NCBI RefSeq assembly: GCF_021441885.1
Contig: NZ_CP090438.1
Location: 2,294,001-2,358,000 of the forward strand
DNA from: Vibrio maritimus
GTDB taxonomy: Bacteria > Pseudomonadota > Gammaproteobacteria > Enterobacterales > Vibrionaceae
Reading direction: 5' to 3'
DNA length: 64,000 nucleotides
Both the position numbers and the translations under genes were made by a program. This document shows, piece by piece, positions 1 through 7,166 of this stretch. The notes under the pieces were generated by a model. That model was not told the DNA's origin. It made no database searches and saw only the letters and a list, made by a program, of their open reading frames with translations. Numbering within the stretch: position 1 is the first letter of the stretch; each line of letters opens with the position of its first letter.

Positions 1-698
1 ACAACAGAGCGTTTCGGGATCACTCGCTGCCCTAACAATATTCCAAGACGCTCTATCGTCTGTTGTCGCTCAGGATAATAATCGAGAAACGCTCGGCCAC
101 TTTCTAGAGGATCGTCCAGCCAACGTTTGGTTTTATGCAATACCAGACCATATGCAGCGCGAAGTAATTTTTTTGCTAACTGTCGCTGCGCGCTCAATTG
201 TGATTGGGCGTCTTCCGCTAGAGCGACTTCTCTTCTCAGAATGGCAGCGCTCTGTTCAATATCCATATTCCACTGCTTGGCAATTTCCCAACTAGGTACA
301 TAGTGACCAAAGCACTCGGATAAGTCCTCACCATAAACGTTGGTGCAACATTGCTTGAGCAAGAAGCCCCAGGTGAACAACGCCGACAACGACGCCACCT
401 CGCTGACCAGCGCAGTGCGTACAGCTAGCCCTTTCACAAACGGAAAATCTTTCTGAAATCGCCAATTGATGGAGTTAAATAATGACTTTTGACCCGCTGC
501 TAACGGTCTTTGCGTGACCAGCACCACATCAAGGTTCGAGACATTGGGGATGGCATTACCATTTGCCACCGACCCGTAGATATAGACACTGTGCAGATTG
601 TCTTTCAAGCCTGATTTTAGGCAAGCGATAAGATCTTCAACAACAGGAACATAAGTGGGCTGAGGGATAAGCTGATTGATTGGCGACTGGATTGGCAC
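1..698 (-). CDS. Nucleotidyltransferase-domain protein, C-terminus cut by window edge
   Basis: The reverse strand is open from about 698 to base 1, so the 3' end lies outside the window. The translation contains the NTP_transf_2 signature: YIYGSVANG about 45 residues in, followed by NLDVVLV, the Gly-Ser pair and first acidic residue of the polymerase-beta superfamily. The rest is mainly alpha-helical with no membrane segment. The GTG at 698 is the first plausible start before the motif; the frame stays open further upstream and no clear ribosome site is visible, so the start is uncertain. Substrate unknown: families with this domain include antibiotic adenylyltransferases and toxin-antitoxin nucleotidyltransferases, and nothing here decides between them. 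Confidence 0.65.
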   Translation of the reverse strand, partial: MPIQSPINQLIPQPTYVPVVEDLIACLKSGLKDNLHSVYIYGSVANGNAIPNVSNLDVVLVTQRPLAAGQKSLFNSINWRFQKDFPFVKGLAVRTALVSEVASLSALFTWGFLLKQCCTNVYGEDLSECFGHYVPSWEIAKQWNMDIEQSAAILRREVALAEDAQSQLSAQRQLAKKLLRAAYGLVLHKTKRWLDDPLESGRAFLDYYPERQQTIERLGILLGQRVIPKRSV

Positions 699-793
699 GT
701 GGTTACTTTGCAGCGTTGAACATGTCCCTATTCTACGATTGGCTAATTTGGGATTCAACGTTGATTTGTGGCAGGTGAGACACAATTCCCTTC

Positions 794-823
794 TTGAGCA
801 AACCTAGATTTCGAACGTATAAT
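794..823 (+). promoter_or_regulatory. Predicted sigma-70 promoter of yeiP
   Basis: TTGAGC (794-799) and a perfect TATAAT (818-823) are separated by 18 bp and lie 35 bp before the yeiP start codon. This is inferred from consensus match and spacing only. Confidence 0.55.
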
Positions 824-857
824 TGACTGTCTATACAAAAAACGAAGGAAATATTCC

Positions 858-1424
858 ATGCCTAAGGCAAGTGAGCTTAAAAAAGGTTTTGCGATTGAGT
901 CAAATGGCAAAACGTTGCTAATCAAAGATATCGAAGTCACCACTCCGGGTGGCCGTGGCGGCGCTAAGATCTACAAGCTACGTTGTACTGATTTGGCAAC
1001 AGGCTCTAGAGTTGATGAGCGTTTCAAATCAGATGACACTCTTGAAACGGTAGAAATGAACAAGCGAAACGTAACTTTCTCTTACGTTGACGGCGATGAG
1101 TACATCTTCATGGATAACGAAGACTACAGCCAGTTCACATTCAAGCACGATGAAATCGAAGATGATCTACTGTTCATCAACGAAGACACGCAAGGTGTTC
1201 AAGTTATCCTAGTGAACGGCAGCGCGGTTGGCCTTGAGCTACCATCGTCTGTTGAGCTAGTGATCGAAGAGACAGACCCTTCAATCAAAGGGGCTTCAGC
1301 GTCTGCGCGTACTAAGCCAGCTCGTCTATCAACAGGCCTGACTGTTCAAGTACCTGAGTACATTGCACAGGGTGACCGCGTAGTGATCAACACTGCAGAA
1401 CGCAAATACATGAACCGAGCGTAA
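858..1424 (+). CDS. yeiP: Elongation factor P-like protein YeiP (EfpL)
   Basis: 188 residues, the normal length for YeiP. An N-terminal KOW-like domain is followed by two OB domains, the last ending in the family signature IKGASASARTKPA and a C-terminal RKYMNRA. The loop tip that carries a modified lysine in true EF-P is an arginine here (Arg33 in TPGGRGG), as in the EfpL subgroup, which acts without beta-lysylation to rescue ribosomes stalled at polyproline and related motifs (family knowledge). The ATG follows AAGGAAAT, and a good promoter lies just upstream. The gene ends 3 bp before yciU, so the two probably share a transcript. Confidence 0.95.
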   Translation: MPKASELKKGFAIESNGKTLLIKDIEVTTPGGRGGAKIYKLRCTDLATGSRVDERFKSDDTLETVEMNKRNVTFSYVDGDEYIFMDNEDYSQFTFKHDEIEDDLLFINEDTQGVQVILVNGSAVGLELPSSVELVIEETDPSIKGASASARTKPARLSTGLTVQVPEYIAQGDRVVINTAERKYMNRA

Positions 1425-1427
1425 GTT

Positions 1428-1745
1428 ATGTCAGAACTCATTTCATACGATGACGTGATCGAAGCGGCGTACGATATCTTCCTAGAAATGGCGCCTGATA
1501 ACCTTGAGGCTGCTGACGTAATCTTATTCACCGCACAGTTCGATGATCGCGGCGCTGCTGAGATTGTCGAGACGGGCGCTGATTGGGTGGAGCATGTTGG
1601 CTTTGAGGTTGATGAAAGCTATGCGGAAGTTCGCATTGGCCTAGTAAACGAAGAAGACGATGTGATGGATGATGTGTTCGCGCGCTTACTTGTGAGCCGT
1701 GATCCTGACAATAAGTTCTGCCACATTCTTTGGAAGCGCGATTAG
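1428..1745 (+). CDS. yciU: DUF440/HI1450 family putative dsDNA-mimic protein YciU
   Basis: 105 residues, strongly acidic (many Asp and Glu, for example EEDDVMDD), matching the HI1450/YciU family in length and in the pattern AYDIFLEMAPDNLEAADV, DWVEHV, then DDVFARLLVSRD. Structural work on HI1450 suggested that its negative surface mimics DNA; the partner is not established. It starts 3 bp after yeiP and is followed at once by a strong terminator, giving a two-gene operon. Cytoplasmic; no signal peptide or membrane segment. Confidence 0.92.
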   Translation: MSELISYDDVIEAAYDIFLEMAPDNLEAADVILFTAQFDDRGAAEIVETGADWVEHVGFEVDESYAEVRIGLVNEEDDVMDDVFARLLVSRDPDNKFCHILWKRD

Positions 1746-1763
1746 CGTCAAACCAAATCGAAC

Positions 1764-1789
1764 AAAGCCCAGCATCGCTGGGCTTTTTG
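1764..1789 (+). terminator. Rho-independent terminator of yeiP-yciU
   Basis: The stem CCCAGC/GCTGGG, extended by AAAG/CTTT around an ATC loop, is followed by a T run. It lies 18 bp after the yciU stop. Confidence 0.9.
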
Positions 1790-1795
1790 TTGTCA

Positions 1796-2329
1796 TCACC
1801 AAACGTACGTTACAGACATGCCTGCTCCGCGTGAACCCGCATACGGAGTTAAATGAACGTTTTCATCAAGCTTATCGGTAAACAGCCAACCGGTGAACAC
1901 ACCAATTGCGGCGCCTGCTGCTACATCACGCCAATAGTGCTTATCCGCTTGAACGCGCCCGACGCCGACAAGTGCTGCTACCCCGTATGCGGGAAGGCCT
2001 ACTTGCCAACCTTGACGAATATGAAGCGTCGTCGCTGCAGCAAAAGCATTGGCGGTATGATTGGAGGGAAAGCTATTGTTGTCGCTACCATCTGGTCGCG
2101 GCGCGTCAATCGTGTATTTGCCAACAAGCCCAATGGCAGAAGCTGAGCCGATACTCAAGCCCGCTTGCCAAACCCCGTCCCAATCGTCTTGATAAGCGGG
2201 CAATCCAGCAGCGAGACCCACCAAGCCGTATGCACCTATGTCGCTGAAGGTATCCCAAGCATCTTTATTGGTTGCGTGGCTGAGCGGAATGTAGGTGATA
2301 AGAGTGAGAAGCAGAAAAAGACGTGCCAT
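1796..2329 (-). CDS. PAP2-superfamily phosphatase, exported
   Basis: With the start at 2329 the protein is 177 residues with an N-terminal signal peptide (MARLFLLLTLITYIPLSHA). The PAP2 catalytic motifs are present in order: KYTIDAPRPDG, then SFPSNHTA, then GVGRVQADKHYWRDV, which supply the Arg, His and His-Asp of the phosphatase site. Such enzymes remove phosphate from lipid or polyprenyl phosphates at the periplasmic face. A longer frame starts at 2389 but would bury the signal peptide behind a polar stretch, so I prefer 2329; neither start has a clear ribosome site. It is convergent with yciU and shares the terminator interval. Substrate not determined. Confidence 0.85.
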   Translation of the reverse strand: MARLFLLLTLITYIPLSHATNKDAWDTFSDIGAYGLVGLAAGLPAYQDDWDGVWQAGLSIGSASAIGLVGKYTIDAPRPDGSDNNSFPSNHTANAFAAATTLHIRQGWQVGLPAYGVAALVGVGRVQADKHYWRDVAAGAAIGVFTGWLFTDKLDENVHLTPYAGSRGAGMSVTYVW

Positions 2330-2430
2330 AACAAACGGTAAGCAGGGAATGATGAGCAGAGAGTCTACATCATCTTTGTTTTTCTGCATACCGTATGAAA
2401 TGTCTTATTACGGTTTGAAGCGTGTTTTTG

Positions 2431-2817
2431 TTAGCGAGCTTTCGCAGACTGTTTCTTTAGTTCAAAATCGAACTCTTCTGGAAACAGCACCACACCCTCT
2501 TCATTTTGGTTAGGGAATACCACAACAGCAAGCTCGTCGTCTTCAAGACCGTAAGTCCAACGGCTGTGCCATTTATTGAGTGAAATCGCTTCAGCTTTAC
2601 AATTATCCCACTCGCCCGTCGCCCACTGCTCAGCCAGCTCTTGATGTGGCCATACTGGGACGCAATCTTCGTCTTCCGTATTGAGCATGACACAACCGTG
2701 CTCGTCCGTCAGAATCCAGATTTGACGTTCTTGTACCATGGTTTTCACACTGTACTTCAGTCTTTTCTCTTCATCGTAACGAGAGATTTCATCAATTTGA
2801 TGTTGTTCTAATGCCAT
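2431..2817 (-). CDS. DUF2750 family protein
   Basis: 128 residues, cytoplasmic, no membrane segment. The pattern RQIWILTDEHGCVMLNTEDEDCVPVWPHQELAEQWA followed later by ELAVVVFPNQNEEGVVLFPEEFDFEL is that of the DUF2750 family: a short domain that reads like a regulatory or immunity-type fold, with no known biochemical role. It stands alone between the PAP2 gene and ppaC, on the same strand. I infer no function. Confidence 0.8.
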   Translation of the reverse strand: MALEQHQIDEISRYDEEKRLKYSVKTMVQERQIWILTDEHGCVMLNTEDEDCVPVWPHQELAEQWATGEWDNCKAEAISLNKWHSRWTYGLEDDELAVVVFPNQNEEGVVLFPEEFDFELKKQSAKAR

Positions 2818-2881
2818 TGCAGCGCGCCTTTTAGTTTATTTGTCACTCTAGAAACTAGGGTTAAGTCTAGAATATCGGAAT

Positions 2882-2935
2882 TAAAAAAACCCCAGCACCA
2901 ATGACCTTTTGTCATGGTAACTAGGGCTTTGTAAG
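2882..2935 (-). terminator. Terminator downstream of ppaC
   Basis: Read on the minus strand, an imperfect stem (CCCTAG..ACCATGAC with GTCATTGGT..TGGGG) ends in seven T. It sits just after the ppaC stop. Confidence 0.7.
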
Positions 2936-2948
2936 ACTTAGTGAAAAG

Positions 2949-3854
2949 TTACACTAGCTCGTTTTGTAGCCAAGGCCAGCCTTGCTTCTTACGGCTCAGT
3001 GTATTTTCCATCATTAGCATGCCGTCTTTTTCATGCTTAACAAGCTTCTCAGCCCACTCACCTTTGTAGATTAGACGAGTTTGAGCTGTTGTGATGTCTG
3101 TTAGCATCACAGCTGCGAAAGCAAGACCTTCTTCTTCGCAGCGGCGAGTTAGGTCAGCTTCAAGTGCTTCGATCATACCGTCAACCTGCTCAAGTGTTGC
3201 CAGTTCAACCTGACCAACAACCACATCACGGCCGTTGAATGGGTATGCTTTCAGATCTTTCTCTACAAGCTCAGCTGCAGACAGACCTTCGATGTTTGTT
3301 TTAGCGATCAATAGATCTTTAATGAACGCGTCTAGGTCTTCAACACCCGCAATTTGTGCAAGTTCAAGAACAGCATCTTTATCTTTTTGAGTACATGTTG
3401 GAGATGCGAAACCTACTGTGTCAGACAGGATTGCAGACATCATTAGCACTGCTAGTGGGCGAGTGATTTCTGCTTGCTCCATCTTGAACAGGTTAAATAG
3501 GATTGTACAAGTACAACCTACAGGCCAAATCCAAGCTTCAAGAGGGTTAACTGTCATCACATCGCCAAGACGGTGATGGTCAACAATACCTAGGATTTCT
3601 GCTTCGTTGATATCGTCCGGCGCTTGCGCTAGATCGGTGTAGTCTACTAGCCACACTTTTTCACCAGCAACGCTTGTGCGTAGTTCTGGTTGGTCAACGC
3701 CTGCTGTTGCAAGAATGTGTTGCGTCTCACGGTTAATCTCGCCTTGACGAACTGGCTTCGCTTCAAGACCACGAGCCTTTAGAAGTTCTGCAGCAACAAG
3801 TGCACCACAAATGCTATCACTATCTGGGTTTTTATGACCGACAACTAAAATCAT
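2949..3854 (-). CDS. ppaC: Manganese-dependent inorganic pyrophosphatase (family II)
   Basis: 301 residues, the usual length for a family II pyrophosphatase, which hydrolyses pyrophosphate to two phosphates in the cytoplasm. The DHH-superfamily metal ligands are visible: GHKNPDSDS at residues 6-14 (His and two Asp), DYTD near 71-74, and DHHRLGD near 92-98. The C-terminal DHHA2 domain ends in the substrate-binding SRKKQ. The start ATG follows GGAAG. It is Mn-dependent, and the next gene on the opposite strand is a putative Mn transporter with a Fur box, a suggestive but unproven pairing. Confidence 0.96.
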   Translation of the reverse strand: MILVVGHKNPDSDSICGALVAAELLKARGLEAKPVRQGEINRETQHILATAGVDQPELRTSVAGEKVWLVDYTDLAQAPDDINEAEILGIVDHHRLGDVMTVNPLEAWIWPVGCTCTILFNLFKMEQAEITRPLAVLMMSAILSDTVGFASPTCTQKDKDAVLELAQIAGVEDLDAFIKDLLIAKTNIEGLSAAELVEKDLKAYPFNGRDVVVGQVELATLEQVDGMIEALEADLTRRCEEEGLAFAAVMLTDITTAQTRLIYKGEWAEKLVKHEKDGMLMMENTLSRKKQGWPWLQNELV

Positions 3855-3998
3855 TTTGCTTCCTAACTAATTCTGATCATTCAGGCGAGATCGCCTGTAT
3901 TACTCTCACAGGGGCGATACTTTACCTGATTTTCGCGATTTGTCATCGGTTGATGTGAGATTGAGCCGATTCTTTCATCACCCAGATCTGCAAATGTT

Positions 3999-4017
3999 AT
4001 TGAGAATTATTTTCATA
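3999..4017 (+). promoter_or_regulatory. Fur box upstream of the putative metal transporter
   Basis: The 19-bp sequence ATTGAGAATTATTTTCATA matches the Vibrio Fur consensus AATGAnAATnATTnTCATT at 15 of the 16 defined positions or nearly so, and is palindromic. A TATAAT at 4022-4027 follows at once, so Fur bound here would block the promoter. Confidence 0.8.
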
Positions 4018-4052
4018 AAGATATAATTGATAACTGATCTCATTTACACCTG

Positions 4053-5300
4053 GTGTCACTTATGTATCTGGCAAAAACACTTGGCTTTAAAGATGGTTTG
4101 TCCATCGACCAATTTGCACCTAAGTACAAACGGCTATTATTGCCGATAGCACTCACAGTGCTGTTGCTCAATAGTGCGACTCGTGACGTCACTATGAATG
4201 CCTTAGCGGATGCATTCTGGGCCGTATCCTGTTACGTTGCCTTCACCCTTGCTGTCTACCATCAAGTCGCACGGATGATCTCGAGCAAAAATCGAGTTGT
4301 CGAGTTGTATCATCAGTCTCCCACCTACCAGGTTTTGTTTTCATCAGCATTAGGGGCTTTGCCTGGTTGTGGTGGTGCCATCATTGTCACTACCCAATTT
4401 GTGGCAGGGCGTGTTGGGTTTGGCTCCGTCGTCGCCGTATTAACGGCAACGATGGGTGATGCAGCATTCTTGTTACTCGCCAGTCAACCTAGTATTGGGT
4501 TTGGAATGATGGCATTAGGTGTTGTTGTCGGTTCTGTAACAGGGCTGATAATCAATCGTCTTCATTCTGAAGACTTCTTGCGTCCGAGCTCTGAAGGTAA
4601 AATCAGTTCAATGTTAAGCTCTGTCACCTCTTCTACAGACTGCGGATGTGACGCTTCTGATAGTGGTAGTAATCCTTTACAGAGGAAGGTCATTAACCTC
4701 CAAGGGCTATTCTGGTCATGGTTAATCGTGCCAGCCATGTTCATCGCCTTTGCCATGTCTTTTCAAATCGATATCAATGCGGCAATTGGAGCCCCAGAAG
4801 GCGCCATTGAGTGGACAGGCGCGATACTAGCTGTAGTGATGATATTTCTTTGGGCGTTTACTAAAGAGATTAAGGATTACCAAAGTACGGTCGCAGAAGA
4901 TAATAAAGCCTCAACATCGCACCCAATGCAAAAAGCCGCACAAGACACCCACTTTGTGAGTGCATGGGTTATTGTCGCTTTTCTAACGTTTGAATTGTCG
5001 GTTCATTTTGCCCACATAGACTTGGGCAATGCTTTATCTGGATATGGCGTTTATATGCCATTTGTTGGGATGCTAGTTGGTCTGCTACCAGGTTGTGGAC
5101 CTCAGATTTTGGTGACCAGCCTTTACCTGACTGGAGCAATGCCCTTATCTGCACAAATCTCCAATGCCCTTTCTAACGATGGCGATGCCCTATTCCCAGC
5201 GATTGCTTTGGCGCCGAAGGCAGCGCTGGTCGCGACGTTCTATTCTGCTTTACCAGCACTGATTGCGGGCTACGGATACTATTGGCTGTTCGAAATCTAA
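4053..5300 (+). CDS. Putative manganese/heavy-metal transporter (ArsP_2/DUF2899-like, 10 TM)
   Basis: 415 residues with about ten membrane segments. It is an internal duplication: the motif GALPGCGGAIIVTTQF near residue 101 recurs as GLLPGCGPQILVTSLY near 345, each followed by a second conserved stretch with GD (TMGDAAF, NDGDALF). A cytoplasmic loop carries CGCD near residue 197. This architecture belongs to the family annotated as putative manganese transporters in Vibrio (called mntX in Fur regulon surveys, as I recall). The Fur box upstream implies expression under iron starvation. Direction of transport is not shown by the sequence. Starts: GTG 4053 or ATG 4062, with no decisive ribosome site. 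It ends 8 bp from the convergent GH36 gene with no terminator between them. Confidence 0.75.
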   Translation: MSLMYLAKTLGFKDGLSIDQFAPKYKRLLLPIALTVLLLNSATRDVTMNALADAFWAVSCYVAFTLAVYHQVARMISSKNRVVELYHQSPTYQVLFSSALGALPGCGGAIIVTTQFVAGRVGFGSVVAVLTATMGDAAFLLLASQPSIGFGMMALGVVVGSVTGLIINRLHSEDFLRPSSEGKISSMLSSVTSSTDCGCDASDSGSNPLQRKVINLQGLFWSWLIVPAMFIAFAMSFQIDINAAIGAPEGAIEWTGAILAVVMIFLWAFTKEIKDYQSTVAEDNKASTSHPMQKAAQDTHFVSAWVIVAFLTFELSVHFAHIDLGNALSGYGVYMPFVGMLVGLLPGCGPQILVTSLYLTGAMPLSAQISNALSNDGDALFPAIALAPKAALVATFYSALPALIAGYGYYWLFEI

Positions 5301-5308
5301 CCCAGTTC

Positions 5309-7063
5309 CTAGTTGTCAGAAAGATGAACAATCGACACAACAGCTCGACTGCTCAGTCCCCGGTTCACGGGGACTATTTGTATCTGCATCGGCTCATCAT
5401 TGAGCTTTTCTCCTGTCCAGAAATCGTACCAATCACTTGGAAACTCTGTCGTTAGCGTGTACTCATTGACATCATCATCGTAGTGGAACAAGCAATGCAG
5501 TCTTCTCTCTTCTGACAACTTGAGTGTTGAATGATTAAGTGATAATGAGGTAAATACAGAGGCGTTATTGGTCTGCTTTTGCCTTGCGACTAAGCGCATT
5601 AACGTCTCTTGTGCAAAAGGTGTCAGCTCTGGCAACGGATCGCCCGATAGCAACAGTCCACCTGAGGCCAGCAGCACATCACGGTGGAACTCATACGCTT
5701 GGCGGTCGGTACCTTGGTTTGGTAAAGACGTAAAGGTGGCACAGTCAGGGTCAATCAACCAAAGACGCTGATGCTGCCAGCTGCGATAAAACGTTTCTTT
5801 CGCTATCTGCTCGAAACGATGAATATTGCGCTCTACATCATCGGAGACGCGCATGGCATCGACAAGCCCCAAGGATGGCCACATAGGCGCGTTACAGCCA
5901 AGCACTAAGGCATCGCCTGCACCTTCGTTGATCGCAGCCATACCCAAGCGATACGCTTCGACTCCTGTCGCACCGTGTTGATATCGAGTCCCCTTTAGCG
6001 TCCCCCAATAGTTGGCATCGAGTTTAAATAACTCTACCCCCCACTCTTCGCGCATTGTTTTTACTACCTTGGTGAGATGCGCCTGAACCTCTGGATGCGT
6101 CGCATCCAAAATATACCAAGGGGTACAGCGCCAGCCTCCGTAGGTAACATCCTCAGCTTTAAGTAACTCACCAGATGGATGTCTTAAAAACCAATCGGGA
6201 TGATCTCTAAAGATGTCCGACTCCGCCTGAGCAATAAAGGGAGCCATCCAAATCGCAGGCTTTTTACCTTGTTCTCTAATGCTAGCTATTACTGATTGAA
6301 CGCCACCCTCAAATTTGTCTGAAGGCGATAGCCAGTCACCCATAAAGGCTTGGTAGCCATCATCAAGCAGCACCCACTCAAGATCAGTCATCTGTTCACT
6401 CATAACAAGGGTGTTGTCGATGACGTTTTGCTTGGTCACTTCGGCATAATAGGCATACCAAGAGCACCAGCCAATTGGACTGTTCTGGCTCACCCCTTGC
6501 TTAGCCGGATGGTGATTCGCTATACAATCCGCATATTGTGCATAGATGCTTTCTAAGCTGTTACCATGAATCACAACTAGAGACTCTAGCGCATTACTCT
6601 CCCAGTGTTGTGGATCACTGTCCTCACCATCGAGGCAGGCAACGACATCTAGGCTGTGACCATTTTGCTCAACCTCAAAAAAACCTGCAAAGCGATGACA
6701 TGAGGTAAAGCCATAAAGCTGAAAGCCCGTCGACTGCTCTATCACTAGGTAGTTGTAAAATCGTTGCGGTGCATCCGCCGGATAAATTCTATAGCTTTCA
6801 TTATTATCTGGGCAGCGTCCAACATCGACTAGTGCGCCGACTTTACCCGTGGTTTGACACAGCATTTGAAAACCATCCCCCAACAGCTGTGCGCTGGCCT
6901 CAATCTGATTTTCAAATCGCACGAGAGGCGTTCGAGTAGGTAAAGATTGGATAAGAACGCTTTGATAATGGAACGTCAGTTCCTTGCCATCAAGGCGCAC
7001 CTCAATGTGTGGATTTATTGCTAGAGCATCAAGCTCTGAAGAGACAGGAATATACTCGGTCAT
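5309..7063 (-). CDS. Alpha-galactosidase-like glycoside hydrolase, family GH36
   Basis: 584 residues. The (beta/alpha)8 catalytic domain starts at GWCSWYAYY (about 198) and runs through LLDDGYQ, WMAPF, then FKLDANYW, where Asp349 is the expected nucleophile, and RVSDDVER, where Asp408 or Asp409 is the expected acid/base. The N-terminal 180 residues form the usual beta-supersandwich. There is no signal peptide, so it is cytoplasmic and needs imported alpha-galactosides. No sugar transporter or regulator adjoins it; it stands alone between the metal transporter (convergent) and torA. The substrate may be an alpha-galactoside such as melibiose, or a related oligosaccharide; GH36 also includes enzymes of other specificity. 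Confidence 0.85.
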   Translation of the reverse strand: MTEYIPVSSELDALAINPHIEVRLDGKELTFHYQSVLIQSLPTRTPLVRFENQIEASAQLLGDGFQMLCQTTGKVGALVDVGRCPDNNESYRIYPADAPQRFYNYLVIEQSTGFQLYGFTSCHRFAGFFEVEQNGHSLDVVACLDGEDSDPQHWESNALESLVVIHGNSLESIYAQYADCIANHHPAKQGVSQNSPIGWCSWYAYYAEVTKQNVIDNTLVMSEQMTDLEWVLLDDGYQAFMGDWLSPSDKFEGGVQSVIASIREQGKKPAIWMAPFIAQAESDIFRDHPDWFLRHPSGELLKAEDVTYGGWRCTPWYILDATHPEVQAHLTKVVKTMREEWGVELFKLDANYWGTLKGTRYQHGATGVEAYRLGMAAINEGAGDALVLGCNAPMWPSLGLVDAMRVSDDVERNIHRFEQIAKETFYRSWQHQRLWLIDPDCATFTSLPNQGTDRQAYEFHRDVLLASGGLLLSGDPLPELTPFAQETLMRLVARQKQTNNASVFTSLSLNHSTLKLSEERRLHCLFHYDDDVNEYTLTTEFPSDWYDFWTGEKLNDEPMQIQIVPVNRGLSSRAVVSIVHLSDN

Positions 7064-7110
7064 TATTACTCAATCTTTTTGTCCTATACATATTGAGTAT
7101 ATTGTTAGGT

Positions 7111-7140
7111 AAAAAAAAACCCATCGTTACCGATGGGTTT
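7111..7140 (-). terminator. Terminator of torECA
   Basis: The stem AAACCCATCG/CGATGGGTTT with a 4-base loop is followed on the minus strand by a run of T (the A run at 7111-7119). It lies 27 bp past the torA stop. Confidence 0.9.
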
Positions 7141-7166
7141 TGTGTTCTAGTTGGCACTTCGAGACG

